Assembly (NCBI GenBank): GCA_002423105.1
Contig: DIUT01000066.1
Location: 25,287 to 89,286, forward strand
Direction: 5' to 3'
DNA: 64,000 bases
Source: Geobacter sp. UBA6151
GTDB taxonomy: Bacteria > Desulfobacterota > Desulfuromonadia > Geobacterales > Pseudopelobacteraceae
Part shown: piece by piece, positions 35,901-43,899 of the stretch
Numbering within the stretch: position 1 is the stretch's first letter
Layout: each line of letters starts with the position of its first letter
Program-made: the position numbers and the translations under genes
The notes under the pieces: model-generated
What the model saw: the letters and a program-made list of their open reading frames with translations, nothing else
The model's database searches: none
Told to the model about the DNA's origin: nothing

Positions 35901-37008
35901 AGGGGCGAAATGCTACAAGCAACTTTGTATTTCGGGTAGTTGCCACATATCGGAAAATAAGTTGGAGACCGTTTTCGTCGTGTGCATCATCCACAACGAG
36001 TAATTTTTCTCCAGCTCCAAGATCTTCGAGATTTTTAGCTGTTACCTCATGGCGTGGAGAGAGAAAGCGTACCATTACAGAGCGATGTTCTTCTTGAAAC
36101 TGTTTGATCGCTTCCTTGAGAACGCGTGATTTTCCCGATCCACCCGCGCCAACAAGAAACACAGCGTGTTTGCCTGGATTGGAAAGAGCTTTGGCAAGAT
36201 CCATTATTTCCTGATCTCTTCCTACAAGACTCCATGTATGGCTAAAAACACTTCCATCCGACATGAACGGCGCAAAAAAAACTTCCGATGTTTGCCATGG
36301 TCCGGCCTCCGTCTCGCCAAGTAAGGCAAATCGTTGCCCAGGGAAAAATATATCAACAAGCTTAATTTGCTCATCTTTTGGCAGGTTTTGACGGATTTCA
36401 CGCGAAATGTCTTCTCTATCCCAAACATCCCAAGCAGCATGTCTCTTGATGGCGTCACGCGCCTGCTGGCTGGCAACCCGGCTAAGAAGCAGAAACTTCT
36501 TTTTTGATTTTCGAACATGTTTGGCTATAGCTGCATGAACGTCTTTAGGGCCAAACTGTTGAACCCGTTTGCATTGAAACGAAAAAATCGTCTTGTTCGG
36601 AAAGGTTGCTTCTATGTCGATACCTTTTTGAGTGTGCCCTGGACCACCTGCCAGATGAACAGTGGCACCCTTGTCTTTATAGAGTCGCTCCAAAAAATAG
36701 AGGCAAAAGCGTTCAAAGCTATCAAATGTAAGTGCGTCAACGGGAAACGGCTGTACAAATGGTGACACCGTGAGCTTGGCTGGCTGATACCCTGCGGCAT
36801 CCAGAAGCTCACTGATGTCTGCTTTTAGCGCTACGGCAATAATGGGTATCTGTCCGTTTCTGGGGCGGGAACGCCCTAACTCCCAACGGCTTACAGTCTG
36901 TTGTGTTGTCTGTATTAGCTTAGCCAGATCAGCCTGTTGAATTCCGGCTTTCTGCCGCAGGGCAGCTAGTGCTTTACCGAAAGCAATGTATGTCATTTCA
37001 TTTTTCAT
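32977..37008 (-). CDS. XRE-HTH / Mrr-like nuclease / STAND NTPase protein (putative defence)
   Basis: 1343 residues in one chain. Residues 8-68 are an XRE-type HTH (QQADLAKLIQTTQQTVSRWE). Residues about 93-210 are a PD-(D/E)XK Mrr-like domain: Asp131 in KGIDIEA and the QCK triad at 145-147. Residues about 260-520 are a P-loop NTPase with Walker A GAGGSGKS (287-294) and Walker B LLVVDDAHD, of STAND type. The remaining 800 residues are helical, repeat-like and without a recognised domain. Mrr-STAND chains occur in antiviral Avs-like proteins, but the fused XRE domain is not their usual layout. The ATG at 37008 is preferred (AAGGA 8 nt upstream) over 37014. The gene is visibly A/T-richer than its neighbours. 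Function is inferred. Confidence 0.8.
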   Translation of the reverse strand: MKNEMTYIAFGKALAALRQKAGIQQADLAKLIQTTQQTVSRWELGRSRPRNGQIPIIAVALKADISELLDAAGYQPAKLTVSPFVQPFPVDALTFDSFERFCLYFLERLYKDKGATVHLAGGPGHTQKGIDIEATFPNKTIFSFQCKRVQQFGPKDVHAAIAKHVRKSKKKFLLLSRVASQQARDAIKRHAAWDVWDREDISREIRQNLPKDEQIKLVDIFFPGQRFALLGETEAGPWQTSEVFFAPFMSDGSVFSHTWSLVGRDQEIMDLAKALSNPGKHAVFLVGAGGSGKSRVLKEAIKQFQEEHRSVMVRFLSPRHEVTAKNLEDLGAGEKLLVVDDAHDENGLQLIFRYVATTRNTKLLVAFRPYGRDLIKVQAGNFALTGENISEILLEPLELARSTELAAQVLRVINGPVGIAEQIARFTRDCPLATVIGAQVVAKGNINHLELAKNEAQFRDTILARFQDVIAGSLGHKGDEESIRKLLKVVALVQPFHPEDKSVGDLVEKMEGVPSHDANRLIALLVNAGVLFKRGGKYRLSPDLLSDSVIEQHCIGINLTSTGYAEKVFKAAGDTHVKNILLNLAKLDWRFSNQQPANSKLLDGIWKTLNPSQEYADPYLEAVTSVAYYQPERALHFVEQLTSEGRYLKELPSIIKYAAYNFEQLPYACELLWELGKDDKRDLGQHTGHAIRILAELCGVERNKPFGYNEVVVDFALELIREDVTWNHHYTPFDILKSVLASEGDFAESRGVSFSFGSFAINYSFIAPLREKAIEAALQLLTSSLPKVAVLAARFLGEGVRYYSRTGDEGHHKSWNKAITKTLLDIEQVVLSNTLDPLVLVELTRSVFWHANYAKNRITTPIAKRLFKLQPTSLHYRTTLALIDGYGHLREKNNIERSINEWSNALAALAKEIIASYPNGAQLHAYIKEILAHIQTNFRSGSISPSFLLQHLFNVSVEFAEAILEDALQNPKSETILFADIALAKLLDDEYSKAVSIATRFLGTDAKELHFAVSSSYGRYGETGAVFKEDDLALLQQVLSSKDEWVATSAVYAVRAIAKQEYRIAIELLKQIDFSISSKVADEVLLLFQKSEVIPFSLLTEKDIDCFLEKLMALQELDGYWTETFLANCSKYHAHKTALFFMKRVERGASEQNWRYRPCNHGPYSHVHLRFRESHDSTLILRQVAQWMKTGRDNLWFSYRSAELFETMFRPLDTELIGFIQNWLDVADAEDINIISQILKEASEDVVFKHRQFVLRFLEKAKQSGKEQLENALTSLYAAASSGMRSGTLGQPFPQDIRTKELAEKVLNETPRFSPAHRLYEWLRRDAAIDIERSLKERELYEE

Positions 37009-37038
37009 ACACATTGTCCTTGTATTATTAATTCAAAC

Positions 37039-37051
37039 ACACAATATGTGT
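37039..37051. promoter_or_regulatory. Inverted repeat ACACA-ATA-TGTGT over the STAND-gene promoter
   Basis: 13-bp inverted repeat covering the -10 box. A natural candidate for autorepression by the protein's own XRE domain. Confidence 0.55.
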
Positions 37052-37069
37052 ATGATAAAAATCCGTCAA
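37041..37069 (-). promoter_or_regulatory. Sigma-70 promoter of the XRE-Mrr-STAND gene
   Basis: TTGACG (37069-37064), 17 bp, TATTGT (37046-37041), minus strand, 33 bp before the start codon. Confidence 0.7.
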
Positions 37070-37193
37070 GATGTTTATCAAAATCAACATACAAATATAA
37101 CGCGAGACATACAAAGCAGCCAGTAATAGAATATTGATTGTCGTTTCAACTTAGATGGGATATCTGGGGTGAAATTAGGAGAATTAAATGGTT

Positions 37194-37229
37194 GCGCCTC
37201 CAAACTCCAAAGTTTAGATTTGGAGGCGC
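37194..37229. repeat. Inverted repeat with 11-bp arms upstream of the STAND gene
   Basis: GCGCCTCCAAA (37194-37204) and TTTGGAGGCGC (37219-37229) are exact inverses. The loop itself contains another CTCCAAA copy. It sits just downstream of the HigBA-type operon and may end that transcript, though no T run follows. The rest of the 250-bp gap (37070-37193) holds nothing else I recognise. Confidence 0.7.
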
Positions 37230-37265
37230 GGCTCCGCTGCTCGCCGAAAGGACGAGAGGGAAGTC

Positions 37266-37562
37266 CTACGGTGTTTCAGGTACTATAGCCAGCTTGAGTC
37301 CCATGCCATGCAGGATATTGTAAAAAGTGCGCAGCTCGGGATTACCGCCTTTTGAGAGAGTGCGATAAAGGTTTTCACGCTTAAGGTTAGAGCGTTCTGC
37401 TACCGCAGCCATACCGCCCCTGGCTTGCGCTACCCGGCGCATGGAAAGAAGCAGTACATCGCGATCACCCTCTTCTATGGCTGCTGTCAAATATTCAGAG
37501 GCATTATCCGGGTCTTTCAGCCATTCGTGCAAGTCTTGTTCGTAGTCAGTCATTTGTCGCAT
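37266..37562 (-). CDS. Antitoxin, HI1420/HigA-like addiction module antidote
   Basis: 98 residues. An N-terminal part (DYEQDLHEWLKDPDNASEYL) is typical of the HI1420 family, then an XRE-like HTH (GGMAAVAERSNLKRENLYRTLSK). It binds and neutralises the RelE-like toxin encoded immediately upstream; the two reading frames overlap by 13 bp. Toxin-before-antitoxin order is normal for this family. Confidence 0.85.
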   Translation of the reverse strand: MRQMTDYEQDLHEWLKDPDNASEYLTAAIEEGDRDVLLLSMRRVAQARGGMAAVAERSNLKRENLYRTLSKGGNPELRTFYNILHGMGLKLAIVPETP

Positions 37563-37894
37563 GTTTTGTTCTCCTGATAATGGTTCCAGTATGCAATGGC
37601 GGTTTCAATATCGCGTTCTTGTGAGGTCTTGTCGCCACCAAGCAGCAACAGGACAATCTGATTGCCGGAATGCGCATAATAAACACGGTATCCGGGGCCG
37701 TAATGTATCCGCAACTCAAATACTCCGGAACCGACATTTTTATGATCGCTGAGGTTGCCAAGCTCTACCCGTTCAAGCCGAGTGGCGATACGAGCAAAGG
37801 CGGCACGATCACGCAGACCATAAAGCCATTTTTTAAAAGGCTTTTCTCCTGTTGCGTCTGTGTAGTAGGTAAGTTGGTATGGAGTTGTCTGCAT
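37550..37894 (-). CDS. Toxin, HI1419/HigB-type (RelE superfamily, Gp49-like)
   Basis: 114 residues with the family pattern FKKWLYGLRDRAAFARI, then FELRIHYGPGYRVYYA and LLLLGGDKTSQERDIETA. These small RNases cleave ribosome-bound mRNA. First gene of the two-gene operon; operator-like repeats overlap its promoter. Confidence 0.88.
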   Translation of the reverse strand: MQTTPYQLTYYTDATGEKPFKKWLYGLRDRAAFARIATRLERVELGNLSDHKNVGSGVFELRIHYGPGYRVYYAHSGNQIVLLLLGGDKTSQERDIETAIAYWNHYQENKTCDK

Positions 37895-37903
37895 GTTTAT
37901 TTT

Positions 37904-37919
37904 GTATCATATACGATAC
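37904..37919. promoter_or_regulatory. Operator-like inverted repeat of the HigBA-type module
   Basis: GTATC-N6-GATAC (37904-37919) overlaps a minus-strand -10 (TACAAA) whose -35 would be TTGCGA 17 bp upstream. A further GATAC lies 13 bp on. Consistent with antitoxin autoregulation. Confidence 0.55.
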
Positions 37920-37969
37920 TTGATCGCAAGTGATACCAACGCCACCCTTGATCACCAGAAGGAGGACAC

Positions 37970-40900
37970 ATGCCGGCCATAGCATGGGACGCCAGCCTCG
38001 AATCAGGTATTACCGAGTTTGATGATCATCACAGGTATCTGATCGACCTGCTCAACACGCTGTACGACGACTTCACCGCTGGCGCCCCGGACGAGCACCT
38101 GGGCAGCATCCTGCACGAGCTGGCCGAGTACGCCTCCTACCACTTCTCAGCTGAAGAATCCTGGATGCGCAACCAGTATTACCCGGAGCTCAACCGGCAC
38201 CGCGAGGAACATGACCGCTTCTCACGGCAGATCAGCGAGATGCTGCAGGATTATCGTGGCGGCAGGCTCAACCTGTCCACGGAGATTCTGGCCTTCCTCA
38301 ATAACTGGCTCACGGACCATATTCTTACCTCCGATGGCGAGTACGTCCGCTTTTACGCCGCGCTGCAGGCAGAAGAGGCGAAGGGCGGCAGACTGCGCTT
38401 CATGCCGCCTTTTCTCAAAAAAATTACCAGACGCAACTTCCCGCTTCACCTGCATATTTCCACGCTGCTGCTGGTGCTGCTGCTGCTGGTCAGCGGCCTG
38501 ATCGGCGGTTTTGGCTACAAGCTGTCCCGCGACATGCTGGAGGTGGTGGCAACGGACCTGACCGGGCGTATCAGTCGCGAGGTGAGCGGTGAACTGCGCA
38601 GCGCCATGGCGCCTGCGGAAATGGCAGTCAACCTGCTTAGTCACAGCACGTTGACCAAGAGCAATACTCGCCAGGAGCGGCTGCAGCGGCTCGGCCTGAT
38701 GCGCGAGGTGCTGGAGAATTCCGCCCACCTGTCCTCCATCTATTTCGGCTATGTCTCCGGTGATTTCTTCTTTGTGCGCCGCGTGACCAACGACGCCGAC
38801 CGCATGCTTTTCAACGCCCCGCCCGGCACCCGCTACATCGTGCAGAGCGTCGAACGGACCGGTGCAGCCGCGCCACGAGGGAGCTACCTCTATCTTGACG
38901 AATCACTGGGCACGCTGCGGGAGGACGACCGTCCGGACTACGCCGCCGACTACGATCCCCGCGGCAGGGACTGGTACCGGGAGGCCATGGCCGCACCGGC
39001 GCAGGTAAAGACGCCGCCCTATCTGTTTTTCTCCAACCGCAAGGTGGGCACCACCCTGGCCAGGAAGGACGGCAGCGGGGAGAGCGTGGCTGCCGCCGAT
39101 ATCCTGCTGGAGACGTTGAGCACCGGCTTTGCCGGACAGAAGGTGACCCCCGGCACCCAGATTGCGCTGGTTGATGCCAAGGGGTTTGTCATTGCCCATG
39201 AGGATGTGCAGCGGCTGGTTGAACTGCCGGAAGGGAAGGATGCCAAGCCGCGCCTGAAACAGCTCACAGACTTCGGCATTCCGGTGCTGGCGCGGGTGGC
39301 GGATGCGCTGGGGACGGTGGCGGGGGAGAGCGTCATCCGGCATATCCGGGTGGATGAAGAAGACTGGCGGGTTTCCATCAGTCCCGTGCTGTTCGAGGGG
39401 GCTCATCCCCTCTACCTGCTGATCGCCATCCCGGACCGGGAACTGCTGGCAGCGGCCATCAAACTGCGCTCGCTGGCGGTAGCGATCACCGCGCTGATTA
39501 TCCTGCTGGCCATACCGCTTACCTGGTTCCTTGCCCGCAGCATCTCGAAACCGCTGCGCAAGCTGGCGGCCGAGGGGGAAGCGATCCGTACCTTCGATTT
39601 TTCGGAAAAGGTCAGGGTCCGTTCGGTGATCAAGGAGGTGCATGAACTGGGCGTCACCATGGAGGACATGAAGCGCACGATCCGTCGCTTTCTGACCATC
39701 AGCGAGGCGGTGGCCACGGAGGAGGATTTCGAGCGCCTGCTGCCGATGCTGCTGGCCGAGACCCTTGCCGCCGCCGATGCCGATGCTGCGGTTCTGTATC
39801 TGGCTGACAACGGCATGCTGGTTCCCGTCAGCTTGCGGCGCAGGGATGGTCTCAGGCTGACAGTCTCCCTGCCGCCGGTTGTGCTGGATGCCGCAGGTCC
39901 GTTGCTGGAAAGCGCTATCTCCGGTGGTGGGCCGCAGTGCGGGCGGTTCGATGCCGCTGACGGAGAGGCCACCGGACTCTCAGGTATCATGGCCATGCTC
40001 GATGTGCGGCATGCCATGGCCGTGCCCCTGCTCAACCGCCAGCGCCAACTGGTCGGCGCGCTGTTGCTGTTGCGCAAGACCGCGATTGAGGAGGCCCACG
40101 CCTCCTTTGTGACCGCCCTTTCCTCCTCGGCGGCCAGTTCACTGGAGATGCGCGAGCTGATCAAGTCACAGAAAGAGCTGTTTGAAGCCTTTATCCAGTT
40201 GATTGCCGGAGCCATCGACGCCAAGAGCCCCTATACCGGCGGCCATTGCGCCCGTGTGCCGGAGCTGACCGAGATGCTGGCGCGGGCGGCCTGCGCCGAA
40301 ACCAGCGGCCCGTACCGGGATTTCGATCTTGATGCCCAGGACTGGGAGGCGGTGCATGTGGCCTCCTGGCTGCACGACTGCGGCAAGGTCACGACCCCGG
40401 AATACGTGGTGGACAAGGCAACCAAGCTGGAGACGATCTGTGACCGGATCCACGAGGTACGCACCCGTTTCGAGGTGCTGAAGCGGGATGCCGAGATCGC
40501 CTGCCTGAAGGCCATCGCCGGGGGAGCGGACGAGGCTGCCGCCCGCGAGCATCTGGCTGCGGAGCTGGCGCAGCTGGATGACGACTTCAGCTTCATTGCC
40601 ACCTGCAACGAAGGGGGTGAATTCATGGTCCCGGACAAGCTGGAACGTTTGAAGGCCATCGCCTCGCGCAGCTGGCTGCGGACCCTTGACGACCGCATCG
40701 GCATCTCCCACGAAGAGAAGGAACGCAAGGCGCACACACCCGCCACTGCTGTGCCGGTACGCGAACCACTGCTGGCCGACAAGCCGGAGCATCTCATCCC
40801 GCGCCGGGCCCAGGACCGTCTGACTGACGACAACCGCTGGGGATTCCGCATGCCGCAGCCGGAACTGTTGTATAACCGGGGAGAAATCTACAACCTGTCG

Positions 40901-41338
40901 GTGGGACGGGGAACCCTTTCGGAGGAGGAACGCTACAAGATCAACGAACATATCGTCCAGAGCCTGATCATGTTGTCCCAGCTTCCCTTTCCGAAGCACC
41001 TGCGCCAGGTGCCGGAAATCGCCGGTGGGCATCACGAAAAGATGGACGGCACCGGCTATCCGAAGCGCCTGACCAGGGATGAGATGAGTCCGGTGGCGCG
41101 CATGATGGCCATTGCCGATATCTTCGAGGCACTCACCGCTGTGGACCGCCCCTACAAGAAGGGGAAGACGCTCTCCGAGTCGATCAGGATCATGTCCTTC
41201 ATGAAGAAGGACCAGCATATCGATCCCGACCTGTTCGACCTGTTCCTGCGCTCCGGGGTGTACCGGGAGTACGCCGTGAAGTTCATGAAGCCGGAGCAGA
41301 TCGACGAGGTGCCGGTGGAGGAGTATCTGCAACGCTGA
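37970..41338 (+). CDS. Hemerythrin-sensor-GAF-HD-GYP c-di-GMP phosphodiesterase
   Basis: 1122 residues. N-terminal bacteriohemerythrin (1-130; ligands in FDDHHRYL, SYHFSAEES, NRHREEHDR and DHILTSDGE); TM about 160-182; periplasmic Cache-like sensor (about 185-500); TM about 500-520; HAMP; GAF-like domain (about 575-725); HD-GYP. His-Asp at 802-803 (WLHDCGK) and GYP at 1029 (HHEKMDGTGYPKRL) lie 227 residues apart, against 63 in the regulator at 17187-18224. The catalytic domain therefore carries an insertion of about 160 residues. Likely a membrane O2/redox and solute sensor that lowers c-di-GMP. GGAGGAC precedes the ATG. Monocistronic. Confidence 0.88.
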   Translation: MPAIAWDASLESGITEFDDHHRYLIDLLNTLYDDFTAGAPDEHLGSILHELAEYASYHFSAEESWMRNQYYPELNRHREEHDRFSRQISEMLQDYRGGRLNLSTEILAFLNNWLTDHILTSDGEYVRFYAALQAEEAKGGRLRFMPPFLKKITRRNFPLHLHISTLLLVLLLLVSGLIGGFGYKLSRDMLEVVATDLTGRISREVSGELRSAMAPAEMAVNLLSHSTLTKSNTRQERLQRLGLMREVLENSAHLSSIYFGYVSGDFFFVRRVTNDADRMLFNAPPGTRYIVQSVERTGAAAPRGSYLYLDESLGTLREDDRPDYAADYDPRGRDWYREAMAAPAQVKTPPYLFFSNRKVGTTLARKDGSGESVAAADILLETLSTGFAGQKVTPGTQIALVDAKGFVIAHEDVQRLVELPEGKDAKPRLKQLTDFGIPVLARVADALGTVAGESVIRHIRVDEEDWRVSISPVLFEGAHPLYLLIAIPDRELLAAAIKLRSLAVAITALIILLAIPLTWFLARSISKPLRKLAAEGEAIRTFDFSEKVRVRSVIKEVHELGVTMEDMKRTIRRFLTISEAVATEEDFERLLPMLLAETLAAADADAAVLYLADNGMLVPVSLRRRDGLRLTVSLPPVVLDAAGPLLESAISGGGPQCGRFDAADGEATGLSGIMAMLDVRHAMAVPLLNRQRQLVGALLLLRKTAIEEAHASFVTALSSSAASSLEMRELIKSQKELFEAFIQLIAGAIDAKSPYTGGHCARVPELTEMLARAACAETSGPYRDFDLDAQDWEAVHVASWLHDCGKVTTPEYVVDKATKLETICDRIHEVRTRFEVLKRDAEIACLKAIAGGADEAAAREHLAAELAQLDDDFSFIATCNEGGEFMVPDKLERLKAIASRSWLRTLDDRIGISHEEKERKAHTPATAVPVREPLLADKPEHLIPRRAQDRLTDDNRWGFRMPQPELLYNRGEIYNLSVGRGTLSEEERYKINEHIVQSLIMLSQLPFPKHLRQVPEIAGGHHEKMDGTGYPKRLTRDEMSPVARMMAIADIFEALTAVDRPYKKGKTLSESIRIMSFMKKDQHIDPDLFDLFLRSGVYREYAVKFMKPEQIDEVPVEEYLQR

Positions 41339-41349
41339 CCCCCCAAACG

Positions 41350-41387
41350 GCGACAGGCGGAAAGATCATGGTCTTTTCGCCTGTCGC
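41350..41387. terminator. Hairpin between the HD-GYP gene and panP
   Basis: GCGACAGGCG (41350-41359) pairs with CGCCTGTCGC (41378-41387), with GAAAGA/TCTTTTC extending the stem inward. It lies between two convergent genes. There is no long T run. Confidence 0.65.
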
Positions 41388-41416
41388 GTCCGCATCATTC
41401 CTGTCTCATCCACCAC

Positions 41417-43048
41417 TCAGCAGGCCGCAGTATCTCCCTCAATCTGCTCCAGCAGCGCCCGGATTTCCGGCTGCCGCACGATCTCGCACTGCTCGGCCAG
41501 CACTGTTTCCAGAATTTCGTCCGTGGTCAGGGGATTGGCCAGCACGCTGCGCAGCACGGTGATCTCACCGCCGTAGCGGGCAATGCGCAGCCGGGTGCGG
41601 GAGACAAAGGTCTTGCCCGCCTCACGCTGGTATTTCTGCAAGAGTTGGCAGACCTGATCCAGAAGACCATTGATTCTGTCCCGTTCTATGGGACTCGCTT
41701 CAGCCAGCTTCTGCTGAACGTCGGCAGAGCAGTAGCGGTAGGTGAGGATGTTCAGTTCCGGTTCGCTGGTCAGCTCGAAGTCCGGATGCTGGCGAATCAT
41801 GGCGGCAAAGGTCCTGGCCCGCTCTATCCCCAGGTCAATCAGCAGCTCATAGCCCTTGCGTCCGATGATGGAGAGCCCGGCATGCACCAAAAGCGCCTTG
41901 CCGGGACGGGAGCCTTCCAGGGTGTGGCTGCCCAGGTCTTTGGAACCGTGGCGCAGGATATAGGCGGCATGGTGCTCGATGGCCGATACGGCGGTGGGAT
42001 CTTTGAAAACCACCATTCCTGCGCCCATCGGCACATAGAGCTGCTTGTGGGCGTCAATGGTCACCGAGTCGGCCCGCTCGATACCGGCAAGCAGATGACG
42101 GTGGCGCTGGGAGAAGAGGGTCGGCCCACCCCAGGCGGCATCCACATGAAAGTGGCAGCCGATTTCTGCTGCCAGATCAGCCATGGCCTCCAGCGGGTCG
42201 ATGTTGCCGGTCTCGGTGGTTCCGGCAATGCCGATAAAGGCCAGGGGCCGGATGTTCTCGTCCTGCAGCCGCCGACACTCCTGACGCAGCGCGTGCAGGT
42301 CAATGCGGTTGTTTTCGCCGGTTTTAACCTTGATCAGCTGGTCACGGCCAAGGCCCAGCAGGTCGGCAGCCTTGCCGAAGGAATAATGGCCGCGCTCGGA
42401 AACCAGCACAGCGATCCCCTCGACGCCGCGATGGCGCAAGGCCCGGGCCAGCCCTTCCTGGGCGATGCCGCGGAAATTTCCATCCGGGGCAAAAAAGCGG
42501 TTGCGCGCCACCCAGAGCGCCGTGATGTTGGCGATGGTGCCGCCTGAACAGAATGCTCCCAGGGCAGCCTGACTGTCGTGAATCCAGGGGGGGTAGAAGT
42601 CATCGGGACAGCGGTAGACCAGATGGTGAAGCATGGCCAGCACCTGGCGCTCCATGGGGGTGAAGGCCTTGGAGGTCTCCACCTTGACCAGATTCTGGTT
42701 GAGGGCGGTCATCAAACGGGTCAGGGGCAGCATGAAGTAGGGCAGGGCCGAGGTCATGTGCCCCACAAAGCCTGGCGCGGCGGTGTGCACCGATTGGGCC
42801 ACCAGGTTTTCCTTGACGAACTCGGTGTAGTCGGAAACGTAGGTCGGCTCTTCGGGAATGGCGAAGGAGGAGAAACTGGCTTCGATCTCCTCCAGGGGGC
42901 GTTCGATGGCCACGATGTGGTTTTGCAGAAATCCGGTGACATCACCGGTGATGGCCTGATCGATGGCGCCCAGGGTCGAGTCAGGGGCCTCGGGCACGGT
43001 GAAGATCCGGTAGAGGTTTTCCAGATTGGCGCGGGCCTTGTTGGGCAT
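41417..43048 (-). CDS. panP: PLP-dependent aspartate 1-decarboxylase, PanP-like
   Basis: 543 residues, group II PLP decarboxylase fold. The Schiff-base Lys is in IDAHKQLYVPMGAG, preceded by HVDAAWGGP. PanP (about 545 aa) replaces the pyruvoyl enzyme PanD in some bacteria and makes beta-alanine from aspartate. The assignment is strengthened by position: its ATG overlaps the panC stop (TGATG), putting it third in panB-panC-panP and supplying PanC's substrate. A glutamate or tyrosine decarboxylase is the alternative from sequence alone. Confidence 0.87.
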   Translation of the reverse strand: MPNKARANLENLYRIFTVPEAPDSTLGAIDQAITGDVTGFLQNHIVAIERPLEEIEASFSSFAIPEEPTYVSDYTEFVKENLVAQSVHTAAPGFVGHMTSALPYFMLPLTRLMTALNQNLVKVETSKAFTPMERQVLAMLHHLVYRCPDDFYPPWIHDSQAALGAFCSGGTIANITALWVARNRFFAPDGNFRGIAQEGLARALRHRGVEGIAVLVSERGHYSFGKAADLLGLGRDQLIKVKTGENNRIDLHALRQECRRLQDENIRPLAFIGIAGTTETGNIDPLEAMADLAAEIGCHFHVDAAWGGPTLFSQRHRHLLAGIERADSVTIDAHKQLYVPMGAGMVVFKDPTAVSAIEHHAAYILRHGSKDLGSHTLEGSRPGKALLVHAGLSIIGRKGYELLIDLGIERARTFAAMIRQHPDFELTSEPELNILTYRYCSADVQQKLAEASPIERDRINGLLDQVCQLLQKYQREAGKTFVSRTRLRIARYGGEITVLRSVLANPLTTDEILETVLAEQCEIVRQPEIRALLEQIEGDTAAC

Positions 43049-43899
43049 CAGAGGTCATCCCCCAGAAGCGTGTTGTCAATCAGTCGGGTCACGCCGATTT
43101 TTACCGCCAGGGCCAGCAGGGTTCCTGCTGCGGCCTTTGCCGCAGGCTCTAATGTGATGCCGTCCCGCAGTTCAAGATAATCAATCACTGCGGCAGGCAC
43201 TTCCCCGATCCGGGCGTGGGCCGCTGCCAGCAGCCGCTCTACAGAGGTTTCTCCCCGGGCGAACAGTTCCCGTACTGCCAGCACTGCCCGGTACAGACAG
43301 AGAGCCTGCTGCCGCTCTTCCACTGAGAGATAGCTGTTGCGGGACGACATGGCCAGGCCGTCCGCTTCCCGCACAATCGGCATGCCCACGATCTCCACCG
43401 CCAGGTTCAGGTCTGCGGTCATCTGCCGGATTACCGCCAACTGCTGGAAATCCTTTTTGCCGAAGAACGCGATATCCGGCTGCACGATGCCGAACAACTT
43501 GGCCACCACCACGGCCACGCCGTTGAAATGGCCGGGACGGCTGGCGCCGCACAGCGGCTCGGTCAGCGGTCCCAGCGATACCGTGGTCTGGAAACCGGCA
43601 GGATACATTTCCCGTGCGGCAGGGGCAAAGACGATATCCGTGCCGCAGGCCTCGGCCAGAGCACAGTCCCCCTCAAGATTACGCGGATAGCGCTCCAGAT
43701 CCTCATTGGGGCCGAACTGGGTTGGGTTGACAAAAATGGAGAGCACCAGACAGTCGCCCCGTTTTCTGCCTTCCCGCAACAGCGAGGCGTGTCCTTCGTG
43801 CAGAAAGCCCATGGTGGGCACAAAGGCGATCCGTTTTCCCTGACGTTTCAGCCCCAGGGCAGCTTGCTGCATTTCCTGCACATCATGGATCAGTTTCAT
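43048..43899 (-). CDS. panC: Pantothenate synthetase PanC
   Basis: 283 residues. It ligates pantoate and beta-alanine with ATP. MGFLHEGHASLL (HIGH-like), FVNPTQFGPNEDL, FFGKKDFQQL and MSSRNSYL (KMSKS-like) are all present. It overlaps panB by 4 bp upstream and panP downstream. Confidence 0.96.
   Translation of the reverse strand: MKLIHDVQEMQQAALGLKRQGKRIAFVPTMGFLHEGHASLLREGRKRGDCLVLSIFVNPTQFGPNEDLERYPRNLEGDCALAEACGTDIVFAPAAREMYPAGFQTTVSLGPLTEPLCGASRPGHFNGVAVVVAKLFGIVQPDIAFFGKKDFQQLAVIRQMTADLNLAVEIVGMPIVREADGLAMSSRNSYLSVEERQQALCLYRAVLAVRELFARGETSVERLLAAAHARIGEVPAAVIDYLELRDGITLEPAAKAAAGTLLALAVKIGVTRLIDNTLLGDDL

Noticed and set aside
31061..37919. Integrative island with att sites at tRNA-Met
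   Set aside because: No integrase gene and no second copy of the tRNA 3' end were seen in the window; kept only as a possibility in the accessory-block finding.
40166..41332. Minus-strand 388-codon ORF opposite the HD-GYP domain
   Set aside because: Antisense shadow in G/C-rich coding DNA; translation has no domain.
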